Shown here: one piece after another, positions 24,945 to 38,138 of the stretch
How the letters are laid out: the number at the start of each line of letters is the position of its first letter
Numbering within the stretch: position 1 is the first letter of the stretch
DNA from: Sipunculus nudus
Lineage: Eukaryota > Annelida > Sipuncula > Golfingiida > Sipunculidae
Reading direction: 5' to 3'
DNA length: 64,000 bases
NCBI GenBank assembly: GCA_026874595.1
Contig: CM049314.1
Location: 35,819,229 to 35,883,228, forward strand
Made by a program: the position numbers and the translations under genes
The notes under the pieces: model-generated
What the model saw: the letters and a program-made list of their open reading frames with translations, nothing else
The model's database searches: none
Told to the model about the DNA's origin: nothing

Positions 24945-25070
24945 ATGTGGCGCTGTTTCATCACCCTTCTGCATATGTTCCTCTTGTATGTGGTGGTCAA
25001 AGGGTGCGTCCTCCGAGCATGTCCATCCAAGCGGCGCTCAGAGATGTTGACAACCCGCCAGTTAAGAAAG
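24945..25070 (+). CDS. Gene A exon 1: signal peptide and hormone
   Basis: 42 codons ending CGC CAG TTA AGA AAG before GTAAGAATG. MWRC and the hormone Cys at residue 21 match gene B. The Arg before the first neurophysin Cys keeps the basic residue found at neurophysin position 8 in the family. A CACC context precedes the ATG in both genes. Confidence 0.8.
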
Positions 25071-28000
25071 GTAAGAATGAGAAAAAAATGTATGTGACTG
25101 AATTAATGTGTGTATGTGTTCACAAAATGTAATATTCATTGATGTGGGTTAGGTTGGTTTTCGACAGGATTAGTTATAAAATATTCCATTTTTTAATAAT
25201 TTTTTTCTTTTGTGCAGGTAACCGCCTCCATTTTTTATGCTCTCTTATCTAATTCTTAATCTATGTATGTACATCAGCAATATTCCATTTCGCTTTGAGA
25301 CTACGCAACAAGGCCCTATCGTATTATTTTTTTGTATCCTGGTGTCACCCAGGCCCGATGTCTACCACACTTGCGGGTATGGTTGTATAATCAACCCCAT
25401 TGTATTAATTTAGTGTATTGTAATCTTAGGATTGTTCTAAGAATAAATTATAATTATTTGTTAATACTTAAAAAACACTGACTTATTTATACAGTCCCCT
25501 ACATATTTCTTTATTCATTCCCCTAGACATTTCACGCTGCCTTGTGTTGCGGAATCGGATTATTTTTATCTCCGTAACAAAATTTATGCTCGTCACGACT
25601 ACGTCATCTGTTGCTATTAGGTTCCGTAACAATTCACGGGTGGTCTTGTTAAATTGGTCAGAAATGAGCAATGGGAATGCTTTTGGTTTACCCGACGGTG
25701 TTTTTTAAGAAGCTTACCACACCTCTTGAATTTTACCACACTTTTATTGTTTCGGCATCGGACTCATTTTTTCGGGCTTGAAAATATTCCGCTTTGGCTG
25801 CATGATACATCCCTGTGAATATTGACTAACATTACTGAGTAGGCGAGCGGACAATTGTAAACAGGACCGAACCTATCGCATTCAGTAAACTAGGTTGTGA
25901 AACGGGGTCGATTAAGGCGCAACCCACACCAAAATTATTATAAAAGTGTACGGGGAAAGGTTTTATAAAGGAGAATTTTTTAAAGGTAAAAACATAGGAG
26001 CAGTGGCCGCTCCGGACATACAGCTTCCTACTTCCCTCATAATTAGTCATCTAGTCACTAGTGAGTTCTTGCCTACTCAAATTGATGCACTCTAGTTAAC
26101 TCTAGTCAGGAAAAGTTCTTATTACGCCTATGTACAGGCTGTGCGATATTTCTTATCTGCAAGCTGTTAGAAAAGCAGGAATACTGACAAAAGGCAAAAC
26201 TATGTGACCAAAGGTGGTAGCGTGCTTATATGCAGAAGCTTAAAAGTCACTTTTATATATAATAATATATTGTTACAACGTTAGTCATAATTAAGTGAAT
26301 TCACCATGAAAAATATATGGACTGTATGTTTATGGATGTATTTTACATTTAAATTTTTTTTTTAAATTGAAGGCATGTTGAAGAAAAGAATAAAGGTTTT
26401 GCTTTTCTTATTGCATTACTTACTGTTAATACTTGCAAAATTTAATTCCTGGCAAATTTTGTCTCATTGCTTCATAGAATTAGAGACCAACGAACCCATT
26501 TTTATTCATGTTTTGAAACAAAATTAATCTTTATTTTAGAATAGTGGATCGGATGAAATCAAATGGAATTATAATGCCACCATTAACCTTGAACAAAGTA
26601 TTGTATGAAATGTTTCCAATTAAGAAAAACCTTCTGCTAAATCAGGTGCTCCTTACAGTTAAAATGTGTGTATATAAAAGTAGAAAGGAATACAAAGGAA
26701 AACAAACAATTTAATGCCAGATTTTTTAGGAGATTGAAATATATAGAGAAAATTGAACATATAATAGAAAAACAGAAATATAAGATTACTGCATATTCAG
26801 AGAAATGGGGAATAAATAAAGAAACATTTATAACACAGTAGCATCGTAGTTCTGTAAAGAATGTTTTCTGCAAAGACCAATAGAATATATGTAGATACTT
26901 TATGTTCAAATTACAAGGATGGAACATTATAAGTATAGTTGGAATAATATTTCAGGCAATGTGCTTTGTATATATTGAATTTGATGCGATTGTGTACAAT
27001 TATAAGTGAAATGAGTATTGTATGATTTTTCAGCAATAAAATTAATTAACAAAAAAAGAATCTCGAACATTTTATCTATGATGAGATCGTTAGTCTTACT
27101 CATATTTTCATTATCACTATGATCATTTCAGTGTCCTCCCTGCGGACCACACGGCAAGGGTCGGTGTTTGGGTGCACGCATATGCTGCGGGAAGTCGGGA
27201 TGTCTATTTGGAACCCCTGAAACAATAGTAAGCTTTATTATATTTAGTAACTACTATATCAACACCATTATGACCTTACGATAAGACAAATAATAACCTA
27301 ATATTACCATGTTACATATTTACCTATTTGCAGTTCAATTTTTAACTTAAGGGTACATGAACATTGGCAATAAGATGTGTATTATCTCACGCTGTTGAAT
27401 GATTTCTCTGCATATAAAGTTTGCCGACAAAAAATAATTCCGACACACGGATTTAATGTTTTCAATTCACTTATTTTTACGCTATGATCCTTTGTGTGAG
27501 TCAAGTCAGTCCACGTGTGTCTGTTTACCATAATAGCTTAAGACTGAATGACTAGAAGCACGATCTTGCGTACACTAGTCAACTCCCGCTAAAGAAACAT
27601 GAATGACAAAAGAAATACCGATTGGAAGTTTGAGAAAAAACTTGATTTGTTTAGTTACGCGGCAGGCCACCAGATGGCGTGTGCGCTATGTTATTTGCCC
27701 ACTGCTTGCGCCCGGTGCAAGTATATCTCAAACGGTTTTAGAACGAAATATTGCAGAAAAGACACTCGTTAAGGAGTAAACACTACACGCCATGAATATT
27801 TGACATGCCTGGTGTATTATTTGGTCGCTTTAATTGTTTTAATTACTCAGAGAACGCATGCCTTCAATAACATAGGCTGCCGGTGTAGGACAAAAGCGCC
27901 CATCCAAGGGGCAATAATTAACATTCAAACTGTAGCCCTTCGATAATAATTTGCATACAGGCTGTTTTTAATGAATGTATTTTTATTAAAACGAATATCA

Positions 28001-28411
28001 GAATCAACAGTATATATCGATTAACAGGCAACCAAGCAAACATGCAGAAATTCCTTAAATAAATTCCCAATGCCCAGTTTAATTATCCCAAAGTAAGCAA
28101 CCTCTCTTCAACTCAAGTCTATCTAAGTGTATTTTATTCTTTCGCAAACATTTATTTTATTTACCTTATTTTTTTGGTCTCCCCTAATGCAAAGCTATCT
28201 ACATTAATTTGTCATCGTGTATATTCGTCAACGCCATATTTCTTATATATACTTATATGAATATATTTATATTGAAATATATCATCATTTCAATAATATA
28301 TATGACACCACTGATTACTCATTTGCTGTCTGATCGTTGTAGGTATGTCGGGCGTACCCTCACACCTGGTATCCATGTTCTATTGACGGACATATAGTGA
28401 CAGCTCCGTAG
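24945..28411 (+). CDS. Oxytocin/vasopressin-neurophysin-like gene A (divergent, truncated)
   Basis: Exons are 24945-25070, 27132-27227 and 28343-28411, all phase 0, giving about 96 residues. Residues 1-20 ([20 protein letters not shown]) are a signal peptide. The hormone follows as [11 protein letters not shown]: the six-residue Cys ring and Pro7 are present, but only Ser separates Pro from the tribasic site, so there is no Gly amide donor. Exon 2 gives [20 protein letters not shown], then [12 protein letters not shown], a clear neurophysin core. Exon 3 gives VC-x9-C with YPC as in gene B, then stops after [11 protein letters not shown], so the second half of neurophysin is missing. The family encodes secreted neuropeptides with a carrier. 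A splice acceptor (TTTTTACAG at about 24915-24923) 21 bases before ATG implies an upstream noncoding exon. It is either a working truncated gene or a decaying paralogue. Confidence 0.75.
27132..27227 (+). CDS. Gene A exon 2: central neurophysin
   Basis: 96 nt between ATTTCAG and GTAAGC, phase 0 both sides. Six cysteines sit in the neurophysin pattern C-x2-C-x7-C-x5-CC-x4-C. The CGPHGKGRC segment replaces the usual CGPGGKGRC, with His for the second Gly. Confidence 0.9.
28343..28411 (+). CDS. Gene A exon 3: truncated neurophysin C-terminal exon
   Basis: After GTTGTAG it reads [20 protein letters not shown] then AP and TAG (28409-28411). Val-Cys at the start, nine residues to the next Cys, and Tyr-Pro before it match gene B exon 3. 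The remaining four-plus cysteines are absent in this frame. Downstream bases (GACAGCTCCGTAGGATACC) still loosely resemble the gene B exon, suggesting a small insertion caused the stop. Position 47, normally a hormone-binding Glu, is Tyr. Confidence 0.6.
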   Translation, partial: VCRAYPHTWYPCSIDGHIVTAP

Positions 28412-30833
28412 GATACCGTTAATCATACATTCTGGGTAGGGCCTTATTCTTATTACGAGCATATATTCCATGTCATTCGTTTTTGTCTGATGTTCAACAT
28501 TTCGATACCTCTCTGATCTTTTCTTCTTTGTTTTTTTCTCTCCATCTTCGCGTTTTCCTTCACATATGTCTGTCTGTCCGCCTGTCTGTCGCGTTATCCT
28601 CTCTCTGAGAAATGTGTATATATTGGTCTTTGTCAGCAGATTGTTGTTAGAATGACAAACCCATATGATTGATCAGTATTATTCATAAAAAAAATCTTAT
28701 AAATTTTGTAGCAAAAGATGGTTGGGAAAAGATTGGTTGATTTATTATATGTTTATTTAACAATTTCTTGTAATAGATCTATATTCCCTTTAATTGAAGC
28801 CCCGGAGCTAGGAAATTCTATTTTAGCATAATTCTGTTTTGGGAGGTCCAGTTAATTTTTTTTCAAGACCGTGACCCTATAACCTTCGACAAAGGACGTT
28901 TTACCTATAACCATAGCTTAGAATTGACTGTCAGTCATTGCAATAAGATAGAAGGTATGTAATTTGTTAGACATGTAATTTTTATCAGCAGATTATACTC
29001 TTGGGATTAGATTTAACATACAATATATAAGGTTTCATGCCGGGGGCTAATGAATATTTATGACCAACCAAAATAGATTCATACTGTGAAACCTGTGTAA
29101 TAAGAACACATATAGGACCGACAAAAGTGGTCTTTATTCATAGGTGGTCTTATTAGACAGGTCAGTTTTAACTTATGTGATTACCTTCGTTTCACTCAAG
29201 GTTGGTTTTATAGACAGATGGTCTTTAAGACAGGTTACACTTTACTTGATTGACAAGAAGAGGGTGGGAAATCATAGAATACAGCTGTGCTGTGGCTGTC
29301 TGTCTACAGTGTATCCCGTTGACCTCATGGTTTGTTCTTGTTTAGTTGTCTGCTTTGTGTCGTCCTATCTGGGTGGTGTCTCCGAGGTGACAGTGTTGTC
29401 TGGTGTCTTTGTGTTGCGTTAAAGAGAAAAATGTATCCGATTTGATCTGCATTATGCTACCAGCTTGTTTTCTCCAACGACAAAACAGGGCCTGGTTCTT
29501 ATAGAGCACTATGTCAAATTAGCATGTGTAAACAGGCGTGGCCTGATCGGCAAGGACTTGTTACAATACAATACAATTGACTGGCTCTTGACATAAAAAG
29601 TTGCATTGAGCACCATTTTGACATTAATGACGAAACATAATAAAAACAATGCATCAGACTTTTTTTGAACATGTGCAAGAAGGTATGCTTTAGTATATAT
29701 CTTTATATTATGCCTTAGCACAATACAGGATATATATGAATATATAATTATACAAAAAAGGAATAGCATGTATTATACATATATTCTTGCGAAACGTTTG
29801 GTGAACCGTTAAATGAATGAGGGGCACATGCAGGTACATCAATCATATGATAGTACGTATGATTTTCTTATTGTGATATGACTATACATGTCATATTGTA
29901 AGTTTATAATATCTTATGAATACCAGAACTGATTAGAAATGTTTATTGTTCCATGTAATACATATACTTTAGCTTATAGTTTTTTAATGCTTTATGTATT
30001 CTGTCTGCAATTGTGTATATGTGATCAGCGCCGGGTACCATTGACTTCATCTATTTTTCCTGTAAATATTGGCGACCAGGGCATGATGGTTAAGTAAACC
30101 TATTCCATTTGCGTTTGTTGTGTGATGGAAGGATTTCATCCAGATCCCCGACTCTCTGATTTGATTGGCTGGTAAACATGTGACATCATGGACTGAATTG
30201 TATCAACAACTCAGATCTAGTAATGCATGTTGTTTTTATTCTCTGTTGAAAATTTGGGACCGACAGAGGCAGGAATGCTGTCCTTTTACTGAGATCTAGA
30301 AATTTTAGTCACAGGAGATTTCCCAGTGGGTGACGTCACTGCCGAGTTGACAATGCCTATTGTTTTTGAACAAATCTTCATGCTTTCAGTGGAAAAATAT
30401 ATAGAAAAATTTTTTTCCTCCAGGAATTGGGTTAATTTTATGTAAAATCAATATTAATATTTTTTTTCATAGGCAATTATGTTATATGATAATATAATGA
30501 GATTTGGAAAACGTTTGCTTGACCTGATGCAGGCTACAAGAACTACACAAGTGGAACATAGACATGTGACAGGCATCAGCGACATAATTTTAAACATATA
30601 CATTTCATATCCATATAAACGTCTTTCTTCTTTACAGGTGACTGTCGTCTTGATGGTGAATATACAAGTTGGATCTACCCTGTTGGATCATTAAAATATG
30701 AATCCACTACCATTTCGTTGTCTATTTTGTATTTCATTAAAAACATACAGAAGTGTTATAAAAAAAATACTTAATAGTGTCATATTTGTCATAATTGCAC
30801 TTACAAAGTACGACTGTGATGGTGAGAAGATTT
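28412..30833. other. Intergenic, no gene recognised
   Basis: AT-rich with a stretch at about 29120-29240 of repeated GGTCTT(A/T)TTxATAGACAGGT-like phrases, probably an old repeat. A 92-codon frame across it has no domain signature. Confidence 0.35.
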
Positions 30834-31256
30834 TAGGCCTGTGAATTGCTGAGGGGTCTTCTTTTTAATTCGATTATCGATTATTGCCTTTCAATTCGAT
30901 TCTCGATTCGATTATTGTATACAGTCACAATATTCTGTCAGAGACGTTTATTACTAAACGTTTTCATCCCATATGATGCCATAAGATTAAGATTATTATA
31001 TATCTGTGAATTTATGAAGACCAAGTAATATTAAATCTTTTAATCCATAATTGTGCTAACATCTAATGAAGGATATAAGGTGACTTTCTTTGTTAAATAA
31101 CAGTGCTACTTCATCATTTTTGCTGTTTATCTGTTCCTGGGAAAAGTTAGATGTTGAAAAGGTATGAAAATAATGAAAATGCAATAATTGAAATTAATCG
31201 ATTATAGATTAATGACTGGCTTCGAATCGATTATTCGATGCATTTTTACAGCCCTG
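30834..31256. mobile_element. hAT-like non-autonomous element
   Basis: The right end GCATTTTTACAGCCCTG and left end TAGGCCTGTGAATTGCTG form imperfect inverted termini of the CAGGGCTGT type. Near each end are the inverted phrases ATTCGATTATCGATTATTG and CGAATCGATTATTCGATG. Flanks GAAGATTT and GTAGATTT could be a diverged 8-bp duplication. No transposase is present. Confidence 0.45.
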
Positions 31257-31439
31257 GTAGATTTCTGTATATTGATTCAGCTGACACTGATCCATGAGAC
31301 TTGGAGGTAAATCAAGAAACTGCAAGTAATTTCTTGATGGTGAAAGGTGCGAAACCATGCTGCCAAATTGTCTGTTCATCTGTTCCAATAATCCTCCCTG
31401 GTACAAAGAACATATCCGAAATATCCTGACTGATACATC

Positions 31440-32870
31440 CTCGTTGTATCCGCCAAAACAGAGTTTTGCGGATACTATGGTTTCAGTCGGACGCCGCCGC
31501 TTAGGTTTCCGGAGAACCTCTCCGTAACCACTAGGCAGAATTTGTTTTAATTCGGATTTATGATCGGGTCACATGTGAACTGCTGCGCCCTCATTTTTGG
31601 TTGACCTCTGTACTTTCCTCTATGCCCAGCGTCCATTTGTGCGTCTGTTTCCACACATAAACCCACATATCTCGGGAACCGTTTGACCGATCAGGTTAAA
31701 AATGTAGCCCTTGGTTAGCTTTATAACATACACTAAAAATGGTGGCGCCACCTGCAACCATTTTTGCACAACGTCCATCTGTTCATCTGCTTTGGGATAA
31801 AATCACTCATATCTCGGCAGTGGTTTGACTTATCCACCTGAAATTTTGCAGGTTTATACATCCTAAACAGCCTTCTTGATTTTATGACAGATGGCGCCAC
31901 CTTCATTCACGTTTACGCTGCAGACATCCAAGCTCATATCTCGGGAACCGTGTGACCGATTGGGCCAAAATTTTGCATGTGTTTAGATCTCACATAGCTC
32001 TTTATCATACGCAAAACTGGTGGCGCCACCTGAAACAATTTATGCACAGCGTCCTTCTGTTTGTCTGCCGTGGTTTAAAATCACTCATATCTCGGCAGTG
32101 GTTTGACATATCTGCCTAAAATTGTGCAGGTTTATACATCCTTGACAGGTTTCTTGAATTTATGAGAGGTGGCGCCACCTACATTCACGTTTACGCTGCA
32201 GACATCCAAGCTTATATCACGGGAACCGTTTGACCGATTGGGCCAAAATTTTGCATGTGTATAAATCTCACATAGCTCTTTATCATATGCAAAACTGGTG
32301 GCGCCACCTGCAACCATTTTTGCACACCATCCGTCTGTTTGTCTGCCGTGTGATAAAAACACTCATATCTCGGCAGTGGTTTGACATATCTGCCTAAAAT
32401 TTTGCATGTTTTACATCTTGGATAGCTTTCTCGATTATGTGGCAGGTGGCGCTACCTACTTTTATTTTTACGCTGCAGACATTCAGGCTTATATCTCAGG
32501 ACTGGTTTGAGATATCCCACTGAAATTTTGCATACTAGTATGTATAGATCTCATATAGCTCTTAATCATATACAAAATTGGTGGCGCCACCTGCCACCAT
32601 TTTTGCCCAGCGTCCTTCTGTTTGTCTGCTGTGGGATAAAATCACTCATATACAAGTAGTGGTTTGACTTATCTGCCTAAAATTTTGCATATGTATACAA
32701 CTTGGATACTTTCTGGATTTTGTGGTAGTTGGCGCAACCTACATACACATTTCGGCTGCAGACATCCATGCTAATATGCAACACACCTCACTCTATTTCC
32801 CCTTGCCACTCAATCCATGCCTCACTTCACCCGTCCCACTCTGATTTCGGCGGATACATGAAGTCGCTTG
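31440..32870 (+). repeat. Tandem ~280-bp repeats with GGTGGCGCCACC palindromes
   Basis: Half-units of ~140 bp alternate between a CTCATATCTCGG(C/G)A..(G)GTTTGAC phrase and a palindrome GGTGGCGCCACC. The palindrome or a close variant occurs at about 31741, 31892, 32019, 32167, 32296, 32443, 32580 and 32727. Other phrases repeat with it (TTTTGCA(T/G)GT, GCTGCAGACATCCA, ATTTTTGCAC). GTATCCGCC at about 31446 and GGCGGATAC at about 32850 flank the array in inverted orientation. No gene is supported. Confidence 0.85.
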
Positions 32871-34950
32871 TCGACTACCCGTATTCTAGTTTTAAAATGT
32901 CCTAGTCCGAAACTTGCAGGTCCGAAACATCCATTTTGCTGAAATCATAATACTAAGGTAGATATGCAGGACATCAGAGGAACAATATTAAATTTTAAAA
33001 ATAATCCTCCATTCATACTCCCAAACTTTGCACAATTTCGCATTAGGCCTGTAGGCCTTGTTATCTTTATCAAAAGCTATGCAAAAATTAATTTAAGAAT
33101 TTGCACATGCCTTTCTTCTTAACATTGTATCTTACATCGGGTGTTCGTTCTACGCTATTATTCTGTTTGAGATGAATACCCTTCTGTCAAATGTAGCCTT
33201 TTGTGGTTAAGAAAGCATTGGGCTTGTTAGGTCTAAGGCTATAACCTAAGCATATCGAATAACTCTTTTACTTGTCTGGAATGGAATTAGTGTTTATGTT
33301 TGTTTGGTTAAATGTGTTCATATTTATGATGTCATTACAGATTTATCTTTAATAAATAATAAAAGAGTTTTAGAAATATGATTAGCTGACAGAATATGTA
33401 AATGTCAAGTGTTCCAAGGGCAACTGTTTAAGTTATATTTACGAAAGCCTGAAGTAATGTTAAAACAGACTTCTGAGACAGTTCGAGACAACATGTCTGT
33501 AATGAATATAGTAGTCCTGTTGGCGGAACATTGAAAAACGCAGGGCTTCCGCAAAATCCTTTATTTCTTATAATTACCTATATTTTTACCTATTTAGGCT
33601 GTAATCTCCTATATTTTCCTATATTTTTTCACTGCACTACTGTGTTCCCGGTATAACTAATAATATTAGATAGATATTGATAAATAGGCAAGTTATTATT
33701 GAACCCATTAAGCTCTTATGTAGAACTTCGTATGTACGTGTAGTAGCCACTTAGATATTGCTTGTAGAACCTTTTATTATCACAAAGATCTAAATAAAAC
33801 CACGATTGTGGCAATGAAAACTTTTATTGTTTGCTAAAAATTCATATAAGCTCCTCTATGGTTTCTCAATTGCCCCTGCGTTTCTTTTCTTAAACGGGAA
33901 AATATCACATTCTTCGTTTACTATAGGTGTCGTTATATTTGACATAGTACTCTAATGAACATGTACAAATGTAATGACTTATCTTCATTTTCTGATTGAA
34001 TGGCAGCTGTATTCTCAGCTGTTTGTTCACGTACTGTAATTATTCGAACACACAGACATGCATATGTATAAACGAAGTATATTTTAATAAATAAATTTGC
34101 TTTATGTACGAGCTTTGTCATGTACAGTATGTCCCTATTTATACCTACACAGTAAGCGAAAGTGGTGTGTTATTAAACATTCATGAACGCATTATATATA
34201 TATATTAGTCATAATGAACGATGGACAGCACCAGTATTTCAAATGATAAAATCAATATTAGCCTATAATTGACGGTTTACCCAACCTGACTTACGCTCCC
34301 GAGTCAGCGGAAATCTTGCGCTTCTAAAGAAGCAACTGATTTTCACGCTGCCAGCTTTGACCGTTCATGATATATTTAGACACCAGATGGCGATTTGTTG
34401 TCCACTGAAATACACATGCGTACGATGTGACAAGCAGCCAATCAGATGCCAATAAACAAACACTCGACAGCCATCCAGGCTCCGCCCATTGCCGCGCTTC
34501 AATCGCCGCTTGATGTGTTTCCGGTCGAATTTAAATTGCTCACTCTGCATTCTCGCATCATCGACCGATTCGATTATGACATTATGACTGTGTTAGCGTA
34601 GCCATGTATCTGTTGTCTGCAGAACTGAAACCAGCCAGTGAGGTGTGCACGCAGCCTTTGTTGTTACGTTTCGTTTGAATTACAGCTCACCGGCCGAGCA
34701 TCCTGTGTGCCAAAGGCCTAAGCAATCCACGTCAGTGGCAATTCTCTCTGAGCCTGTGGCCTGTTCAGACGGTTACGCTGGGGGATGAGCTGTCACTCAA
34801 AAAGTAATGAATATGATTGGCTCCGTGTATTCCTCGCTTGGTTTTGTCTTCCAGCACAAGGTCTCATCTGATTGGACAAAAATACAGTGCTCCCCTCTGG
34901 TGTTGCAATGCAGGATACGAGGTCATAACAAACAGCGCCTTACGATATAA
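32871..34950. other. Intergenic, one dispersed repeat
   Basis: Anonymous AT-rich sequence. The stretch 34560-34710 matches 63590-63715 (TGACATTA.GACT.T, GCGTAGCCATGTAT, ACCAGCC, GCC.AGCATCCTG), so it is a diverged dispersed repeat. Confidence 0.5.
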
Positions 34951-36429
34951 GCCCCGTTCCCACTTTCACGAATTTGACGCCGAATCGCCACGAACTAACA
35001 TCATTAAAATTCGTAGAGACGTCGTGGGAGTGTCGTAGATGATGTCTTGAACATTCGGTAATGTTCGTAGCGAGGTCTTGAGCACTCAGAATTCGTGGCG
35101 CTATTTTTGAAATGTTCAAAAATTAAGCTTTGTCGTCACAAGTCGTAGCTAAGTCGTAACAGTTTCTTGGTAAGTCGTATGAGAGTCTTCATAATTCTTG
35201 TAAATTCGTGATGTAAAACAATGTCACGAATGCTCACGAAGGACAATGACATCGACACGACTTCAACAAGACTACAATACGACTACCACAAGAACCTCTC
35301 AAGAGAGAGTCACGTTCATAAAGCCCCTTCCTACTTTCACGAATTTGGTGACGAATCATCAAGAACTGACATCATAATGTGACGGAAAATTTTATTTTCT
35401 TGGTGATTTTTAACTTCTTACAAACCAATGAGAAATAAGGTTTAGAAGTAAGAACACTGTGTAGATTTGTAAATTTGTGGTTATTGGTTCCAACTAAATT
35501 TGAACTAAAATAATTTGAAGAAGCTGAATCAAATTACGTTTCCTTTGTAATTTGTTACTTCTTGTAAACAAACAAGGAAGTTTTTGCAATGAAAAAACCA
35601 TGTAGTTTCGTAAATTTGTTTTAAAGAAATTTTTTATCGTGGATATTGGTTGACAAAATAAATTTGAACCAAAACAGTTTAAAGAAGCTGAATATATTAT
35701 ACAGTTTCGTCATACTTAAACATATCGTCAATATAATAAAGTATAAATTTCCTATTTTACTATGGGATAATAAACTGAGCCTAACACAAATTGATATTAA
35801 CAGAATCTTATATCACATTGAGAGCTGGATCAATAAGATATTTTAACCAATATTTTACGAATACAGATATTTTACATCCGATTAAGACGGTCGTCTACTT
35901 GGACTTAAAGAAGTTAACGTCGTATTTGCCACCACATAAATAAGTTGTAATTGTCTAATTACTCAAATCAAATAAGACATATATTATCAGTGTTTTAAAC
36001 TGGATAACTTTTGTCAAATTAAAATATCTGGAGAAGTTGAGTAAAGTGTTGTTATGGTGTCCTTTTACTAATATCGGCTTCTTGTTGACATTACAATAGC
36101 TATATATCACATGTATAGCTATCTAACAATCCGTAGAAAAATTGAATGATCGTAGGAGTATCGTCCACAAGTCGCAGACCAATCGTGGAAATATCGTACC
36201 AGTATCTTAGACGTCGTCACGGAGCCGTGAACATTCTTAAAAGTGTCCTGTCATATCGTGCTGGCTTCGTGTCACTGTCTTAGCCAATCGTACTGGCATC
36301 GTACTCCTTTCGTACAATATCGTGGTCATGATGGAATTTTTATCACTCGACAGGCCGATTGGCCACGAATCGCCACGAATTCAACATCGTAGCGATTCGG
36401 CGTCAAATACGTGAAAGTGGGAACGGGGC
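34951..36429. mobile_element. Non-autonomous TIR DNA element, 1479 bp
   Basis: The left end 34951-34987 (GCCCCGTTCCCACTTTCACG...GCCGAATCG) and the inverted right end 36393-36429 match over 37 bp with one mismatch. TATAA before and TATAG after may be a degenerate target duplication. A second, internal copy of the terminus (AGCCCCTTCCTACTTTCACG, about 35323) suggests nested insertion. The outer arms are rich in GTCGTAG/CACGAA words. No transposase frame. Confidence 0.75.
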
Positions 36430-38138
36430 TATAGGAAGTAGACCTATAGGTTAAGCGCTGTGTAAAGAGCGTAAACCTGACTTTGTCACGGAACTCCTTT
36501 TTGGTCACCACTGGATATGCACATTTCCTTAACTGTCTGGAATTATACCAAATGTGTGAGTCACTTTTCATATTTCCCCAGAAAACCTGAGAAATTTCAA
36601 ATAATCCCCCCCCCCCCCCGACTACTACAGCGCCATCTACCGGCATCTACCATTGTGTCTCCAGTGGGAACCTCCACGCAGGGGCAAGATGTATTGAATT
36701 AAATGAAACGCATTCATAGAGAGATCTTCTGTTTAGAGAATGCTCCATTGGGTGATTTTACAGCCACGACTATAGCTAAGGGATGAAACTATACTGGTTT
36801 TAATTGAAAAACAAAGAACGGGTTACAAGGTAGCCAGCGTAAAATATATAGTCTCTCCAATGTGTAACTGGCTGGTCATGAAGGTTAAGCAATTCTTTCT
36901 GGTCGGAGTCCAGTGAACTGTGGCTGAAAGCAAGCTTATGAAGGGCTTACAGAAGACCCCTGGACTTTCGCTGCGTCTCGGAAATACTTAAGGTGGGCAG
37001 CAGAGGGGTTATACCCCTTGGACCAGTGGCGGATCCCGAGGGGGACGCCCGCGGCGCGCGGCCCTGTTTAGCTATAACATTTATCATTTTATCTCTTTCT
37101 TACCCAAGTTTTTCGAAATTGATTTTTATTTTTTTCTAGGATTTTTTTAAATAGATATATATATTCAGTGCTCCATGTCTTAAATGTTCTGCTGTTTTCA
37201 TATAATGAAATGTGGTTAATGATCTTATCCATTAATTTACTTCCTTCTGTTTCTCACGGGCATCTCAGTTACAGATAACAGAAAGAAAAGCAAGAGAATT
37301 TTATATTTTAAAAAAATTTATTACAGAATTTCTTTCAAATAATACATTATATCAAAATGTCAAATAATTTGTAACATCAATCATTACAAAGTGACGAAAA
37401 ATAAGTTTATATATACAAGGTTTCCCTTGTTGATTTAATTTTGAGAGATTAGTGTAACAGTCTGTATTTTTAAAGAGATCATTTTATGTCCATCGTGATG
37501 ACACAATGTTTATCAACTTCCTTCTCTTAATCGTGATGTCTTTCAATCATCCCCGGGGCACGTGTTGTCAAGACGACAGGAATCTGAAAATAAAGATATA
37601 ACGATTTTTATATCATCTCAAAACATACATTATACCATTAGATCATTATAACTATGTAAAGAATTGATTTTTAACATCTGCATCTAATATAGTGTGGGCT
37701 TTTTGAACAACTTTACAACTAACTTCCTTTATGTAAAACTTACTTCCTGAGATTTTGTCAGTTTAACCATTATACAATACATAAAAGCAAGAAAATGGAG
37801 GGGCGCGTCACCTTTCCCTCAGTTCTGCAGAAACGGTATAGATCTTAAACAAATGCCATGCCCACTGTGACATACCAAGAAGTTGCACATTACGTTGTTG
37901 TTTGATTGACGTCAAATTCAAATATAACTCAAACTCTCGTCCTTGAAGAGTTTTAAATGTTGAGCTGCCTTTACAGCCGCCTCCAATTATGACAAACAGC
38001 CTATAACAGAGCTAGCCAACCATTTGCTGACCGCCCGCGTGTGACCAGCAGTGGTATAAATGAATTAATATATAAAAATATATCATTAAAAATAAAGAAT
38101 ATTTTTTTAATAATCGTTACCTAGATTGACTTCGTCAT
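36430..38138. other. Intergenic, no gene recognised
   Basis: Contains a poly-C tract (about 36608), a GGCGGATCCCGAGGGGG phrase at about 37027 of the poly-G repeat type, and otherwise AT-rich sequence. Confidence 0.35.

Noticed and set aside
27670-27790. Cysteine-rich frame [15 protein letters not shown] as a candidate gene A exon 3
   Set aside because: The region matches 5041-5200 (TTTTAGAAC.AAATATT and ACATGCCTGG.GTG), so it is a dispersed repeat. The exon at 28343 fits better in phase and spacing.
29144-29422. 92-codon frame with several cysteines
   Set aside because: It overlaps repeated GGTCTTAT..AGACAGG phrases and has no domain signature.
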